Below, one piece after another: positions 46,501 to 52,500 of a stretch of DNA of 64,000 nucleotides (positions are counted from its first letter, which is position 1; each line of letters begins with the position of its first letter). The notes below the pieces were generated by a model. The model did no database searches, had not been told where the DNA came from, and worked only from the letters and a program-made list of their open reading frames with translations. A program made the translations under genes and the position numbers. The stretch comes from Hippopus hippopus (lineage: Eukaryota > Mollusca > Bivalvia > Cardiida > Cardiidae): the NCBI GenBank assembly GCA_946811185.2, contig OX328096.1:47382252-47446251 (forward strand). The letters run 5' to 3'.

Positions 46501-49500
46501 GAGTCAGATGCCCGTTCGACAGGAGATCGGAAGACGCACGAAAACTCATTACTCACGGGCTAAGGCTACGAGTTCTCCAGGGTACGAGTTCTCCTGATAC
46601 CATATATAAATTTTTTCTAGCAAATGAATCTTAATTTCGCACATAAATATTTTCGTGACTTATACACGATATATATATATTATACACAATAAATTTATTT
46701 TATACACAATATATATTTTTTTCACTCAATAAATATTTTTTTTTATACATAATAAATTTATTTGATACACAAGGTATATTTTTTTTACCCAATAAATATT
46801 TTTATACACAATATATATCTTTTAACCCAATAAACAATTTTTTACTCAATAAATATATTTTATACCCAATATATAATTTTTTACTCAATAAATATTTTTA
46901 TACACAATGAATATATCTTATACACAATATATATACATCATTCTACATAATAAATTTATTTTATAGACAATAAATATCTTAATATAGAATATAAATTTTT
47001 AATATGGAAGACATATATTATCAGATACTGTATTGCAACGTATTTCACGCCATATAAGACAAATTCGATTATATGGAACCATAATTATGTGATGACCTGG
47101 TTAGTAGACTGCATTACAGAGATTCATAAAAAAAAAAAAATCACTTTTCCCAGAGCTCGCTTATTAAAAAAAGTGTTTACCTCTCCTTTCCTACAGTCTA
47201 TAGTTGTGTTACAAAAGTCAGGTTTGCTGACGTTTTTGCAGCTGTAGCAGGTAATCGCAGTGACAACGTTATCTTAAAGGTAAATGTGGAAAAGTATAAT
47301 GGAATATCACATAAACAGGCAATGTAATAAAATTAGTGCGAAAGTTGTCTCGACAATAAATAAAAAACAATCTATAGAGATACATTTCATTTAAAGAAAA
47401 TGTAGCGTTGCAACGTAGTTTGAACATTGTCAAAATTTTGAGCAGAGAAGTGTGTATTGAAAAGTTATGTAGAGTTACAGCATCACGCATACATTTCGTA
47501 AGAATATTGTCTTGAAAATAAATCTAGTAATGTATCTTCAAATCATCAATAAAATTTACAAATAAAGCACAATAAAATCCTGATTTGATACAACAAAAGA
47601 AGCAAACTCGATAATACGAGAATGGTTTGGACCAAGGATATTTAAACGACCAATTAATCTGTATTTTCGAAAAAAACAGGAAACTTTGGTTAGTTTAAAA
47701 TAGTAGTGCACAATGTTTTTCTTTAAAAGTAAGTCCAGTGACAAGCTCTACTCACTACCGATCGTGTTGAGTATATAGACACAAGCAGTGATACCAATGA
47801 GGTAGATGTATGTGGCAGCTAAAAACAAAAGAAAGTTATAATTCATTCGTTAATAAATTTAACATACGAGTAAATGTAGGCGTTTAATGTAAAAGCCTTA
47901 AACTCTCGTTTACTGCTCTTGAAAATGTTTTAAGGTCAATCGATCAAAGTATTGCACTTGCCAGCCATTCTCAAATTTTGGGTGCCATTCACGTTAAAAA
48001 TGTCGAAAAAATGATGTCATCAGAATGCAAAAATGTTGTTGTTTTCTGTAAATACAAAACTTCAGGAGTCAAATTTATCTTTTTTCCTACCAACTATTTC
48101 CCGTCATTGAGATACTTGAGGAACCTGATTTCAAAGTAACGGAGATTAAATATACAAGAACATAATTTGGATTATTTGTCCTAGACTCTATGAAAATCTT
48201 ATTGTGGCGCCGCATAAACGGCGGCACTATATTTTTATTCGCTTTTGAAAGTGCCTGTGGAGGTAGCCATATCGTTTACTATATGGACTGGTTCAGTGGT
48301 TTTTTTTTTTTTACATACGTGTAAAAATACGGTACTTTCATTTCAAGATCGAGCCCGTACCAACTTTGTTTTACTATTTGGACTGATTTTTTTGTCTTTT
48401 AACATGTAAAATACCGTACTTTCATTGCCAGATTTATAAAAACCAGATCGTATCAACTTTATTGTTTGGAAAAACTGTAAAATACATTTCGAGAAATAAG
48501 TCACGTGATCAAATATTATCTGTCACAAATTTTCGAAGCCGCCATTTTGAATCAAGTTGAATCAAGTTGGAAAAGGTTAAGTGGAATTTTTATGCTCTTC
48601 TTCCCAAAAGCACTCTATGTGGTACAACTGCATGTATATTTTTGTTCTAGTAGTGTTGGGATTGCAGAAATAATTTATTGTTTTCCTCTCACGATCATGT
48701 TCTTAAGATCAGCAATCGGTAAATAGGTCAATCGCAGTAGGTCAATATAGATTTTTGCGTTTGTATACATAAATTTTACACTCTAATGAATGAATGTTGT
48801 TTTATGGCGCATCGACAGCTTTGGTCATTTAGCGCGCACATCTGTGTTAAAAGATACACTCTAATATTATTACTTAAATGTACTACATGACAAATGTCCG
48901 TTTGTCAACTAACATCTTACTACGGCGACGATTTTGTCCCCATATGCAAATAATTTGGGTGTTTTTCAGAAACAACTGATTTGCGGCGCCATTGATTTTC
49001 TCGTTGACATCTTTTGTATGTTATAGAGATGTATATTCATTTTGCCATATCTAGAAAGACAAAAACCTCGGAAACCGCAATTAAAGTCAGTGAAAACCAA
49101 TGTTTACGAAATTTACCTTTCTTTTTGATCAAATAGTTTATGAAATAATGCAAGACTGCGTTTCTCGTATAACACAGCGTTATATAATTAGAGATCTTTA
49201 ATTACTTTTTAAAGCAACAGATATTTATAATTTTTCATGAATAACACAAAACCAAGCGTCAGTTAAGGCTGTATTTGCATCATGACATGATCACACACGC
49301 CTGTAGAAAGTAACGGAAGTTAAAATATGTGTTTTTTTTTTTATACTGGAATAAAGCCTTGGGCTCAATTTTAGACATACATTGACAACGATGCAACTAA
49401 TTATGAAATGTTCTGCAAGTAGAAGTTCAATAGCTGATTAGTTTTTCCTACATTTTCACTTGTTCATCATTCTGTACATAACTTGCGGACCGATAAAAAT

Positions 49501-52500
49501 CTTTCATAAAAGTCCTATATCTACAATTAGGCTTATAAATTGTTTTATTACATCAATAAAAACTCAAGACACAGTCTCAGTACCGCTGAAGAATTGTTAG
49601 AAATTGCTTTGCTTTCACTGAGAGTGTGAATAAAAGATACATTATTTCAGCGATACTTAGGAAAATAGGTCATATCTTGACCGTATTTAGGCTTATGTAC
49701 GGAACCTCACCATCACTGACTTTCTTAACTTACTAAAACATTAAAACTATAGGTCATGAGTGTCAATTTTCGAAGAAAGCCTTTCTAACAAAAAGTACGG
49801 TTGTTTAAGCCGGGTAGAAAAGTCGGCGGAGGAAACAGGATTCTGAACTAGTCAGAGATTAGAATAGTTAATTCTAACACAAATTTATCTAATACATCGT
49901 TAGCGAAACGCCTAAAAACAAGCTACGCCTTGCCGAATAAGTTTATCACCCTTAGTAACGGAAGTTAACCAATACAGATCTTTTCCAAGAAAAAATTCAT
50001 TGAGATCAATGGTTTCAGTGACAAACATGATACAGCCGGCAACAGGAACGGGACAGATAGAGTTCAGGGGCCTTCCTTATTACTCTATCACTTGGAATCC
50101 AGATGTGGACGACCATCTTCAAGTTATCTCCACTCTATCAACTTCATCCATAAAACTTGTTTTTGTTTTTCTTTTGGAATCGTTGATTTATACTCCTTTT
50201 TCTTTATCTCTGAAAGTTTCAGCATTGGATAGCAGCGTATAATGAAACTGTAATGAAGCTAACATATATGGGAGTTATATCCTGTGTCTAGCAAATAGAT
50301 CTGCCATCCAGCAGTATGCGTCTATATAGTTAACTTCCGTTACATGTTACAAAGGAATCATTTCAACCAAAAGTGTTTGCGTGAGTACTCTTATGTTACA
50401 GGGTGTCCAAAAAGAAAGTTAACAGTTTCAATGTCTATTTATTATATCTTTACATTCTGCTAGATAAACGAAAACCTGCACATGTATAGACATTAGATGT
50501 AAGTTTTTTTCTGTATCAGTTATAAGATTTTTACTCCTTTACTTTTCAGCAAAATGACAATTTACTAAAATTACCATATTTTGTTCATGACGTCAATTCA
50601 GTAGTTTTTGATGTTCTTTCAAAAAGATGTCTGCTCTTTTGAAGCTTGCCTTCTCACACTCGCCCTTTAAAACTGTTAATTACAAGTGTCCACACTGATA
50701 TTCCTTAGTCTCTCTTAAAGTTTCTGTGGAGTAAAGATGTGTCCATTGGATTTGGTTTGTTAACTCATGACTTCAGATAGCCCCAGAGAAAGAAATCACA
50801 AGGATCGAGATCCAGGCTGTGGGCTGGCCATGTTACTCCAGTGTGCTTCATCTCTGCGTATTTCCTAGAAATTACTCTATCACCACACTTTTCATATAAT
50901 GCATCTACCACCTCATTTGCAGTGTGCAAAGTTGCCCCATCTTGCATAAACCAGGCATTATTCACACAGTTCGCCCACAGCCTGGATCTCAATTCTTGTG
51001 ATTTCTTTCTCTCGGGCTATCTGAAGTCGTTAGTGTACAAACCAAAACCAACAGATACATATATGCTCCACGGAAACATCAAGAGAAAAGTAAGGAATAT
51101 GACTGTGGACACTTGTTGCAAGGTAATCAAAAGTTTTAAAGAGCAAGTGCGGAAAGGCAAGATTCAAACGGGCAGACATCTTGAAAACGTCATAAACTAC
51201 AGAATTGACGTCATGAACAAAATATGGTAATTTTAGTAAATTGTCATTTTTCTGAAAAGTAAAGGAATAAAAATCTTATAACTGATACAGAAAAAAACTT
51301 ACATCTAATGTCTATACATACGCAGGTTTTTGTTTATCTACCAGAACGTAAATATATAATAAATAGACATTGAAACTGTAAACTTTCTTTTTGGACGGCC
51401 TGTATATTATGATAGATATACACCAAGCGAACGGATTTCGGCGGTGTTTGTTTTTAAAAAAAGTGCAACTATACTTATCTAGCATAACGTTCAGTGATTT
51501 TATTCAACTTCTGTTACAACCAGTTTTAAAGAATAAATTGCAATACTTCCTTTAATATTTTGACATGAAAACTTTGACTACAGGATTGTGTGTATCACAA
51601 ATTATGTGAAAAAAGTTCATATCAAAAACAAAATCCACAAGACTGCTTTTCTTATTTACACTCGTTTGATTTTTAACTTCCGTTACAATTTAGTTCATGC
51701 CTCTGAAAAAGTATATCTGTCAGTTGACCATGTAACAGAAGACACTGAAAAATATTGCATATGACCTCGGTTACTATACTTAGAAATAAAATGATTCAAC
51801 CTTGCACAATGTTAAAGTTATCACACACTAAAAAAAGCAAATTTAGAAATTAAAACACCTCCCTTACTCTCAATCACCCAGACAATTTTCGAAACAGAAA
51901 AGTGGATTTATTTTGAAACGCATACTATGACGCGATACAACTTAATACAGTCAACTTTTTTTATTCATATAACAAGTCCTGTACAATGAACTGCAGATGC
52001 AGTAAAGTTTTGAATATTGTAACGGAGGTTAACAGTCACGGAGGTTTTATATTTTGTAGATTTTGGCCGGTTTTATTAAGATCTGAAGCTTTTAGAACTA
52101 AACAAATATGTGAATTTTGTTGTTTACAATGGACTAGGACCTCCACCAAAATACACTCAGAAAAGGTGTAAACGATTAGAAATTCTGTATATAATGCAGT
52201 CACGGAGGTTAAATGAATTTTTACAAATTCTACTTTTGACCCACTCTTCGTACCCGTATTGTTTTCTTTTTTTTTTTTTTCTACTTAGATAAGATGTTGA
52301 GGTTATAAAAAACAGCTTTTTCCCTGCAGAAAACCAAAGTTTTGTATACTTTATCATCTCCTGAAAACCAGTAACGGAGGTTAATGGATATTTGGCGTCA
52401 TCTAATAATTGTGTCAAAAATACTGAATATATCGAATGTGCTCGCAAATTATCGCTAAAGCAAAATTTCAACGTTAATATCATCTTGTACAATCTTCTTA

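Larger units (their letters stand above)
45330..47052. mobile_element. 1.7-kb foldback element with AT-rich repeated arms, TA-flanked
   Basis: The ends TGGCGTGAAATA...GTTGCAAT and ATTGCAACGTATTTCACGCCA are inverted, with TA on both sides. The arms (about 45330-45925 and 46490-47052) are made largely of irregular repeats of TTTATTGTGTATAAAA, then AGGAGAACTCGTACCCT and ACGCACGAAAAC-type unique sequence. The 560-bp centre holds a family C fragment, dispersed repeat D and a hairpin E copy. No transposase is seen. Confidence 0.82.
45179..47160 (-). mobile_element. MITE family A split by a 1.7-kb foldback element
   Basis: The A end TGAGTCTTGCTCTGTG with its hairpin lies at 45179-45329. The remainder (AGACAAATTCGATTATATGG to CCCAGAGCTCGC) lies at 47055-47160. 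The TA-flanked foldback element sits between them. Confidence 0.8.
50397..51404. mobile_element. Folded-back mariner-type element, about 1.0 kb
   Basis: The ends TACAGGGTGTCCAAAAAGAA and TTCTTTTTGGACGGCCTGTA are inverted. The inverted match extends inward over nearly the whole element and meets near 51.0 kb. Both arms carry the 3' part of the same transposase on opposite strands, so the structure is an inverted duplication of one mariner end. Confidence 0.83.
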
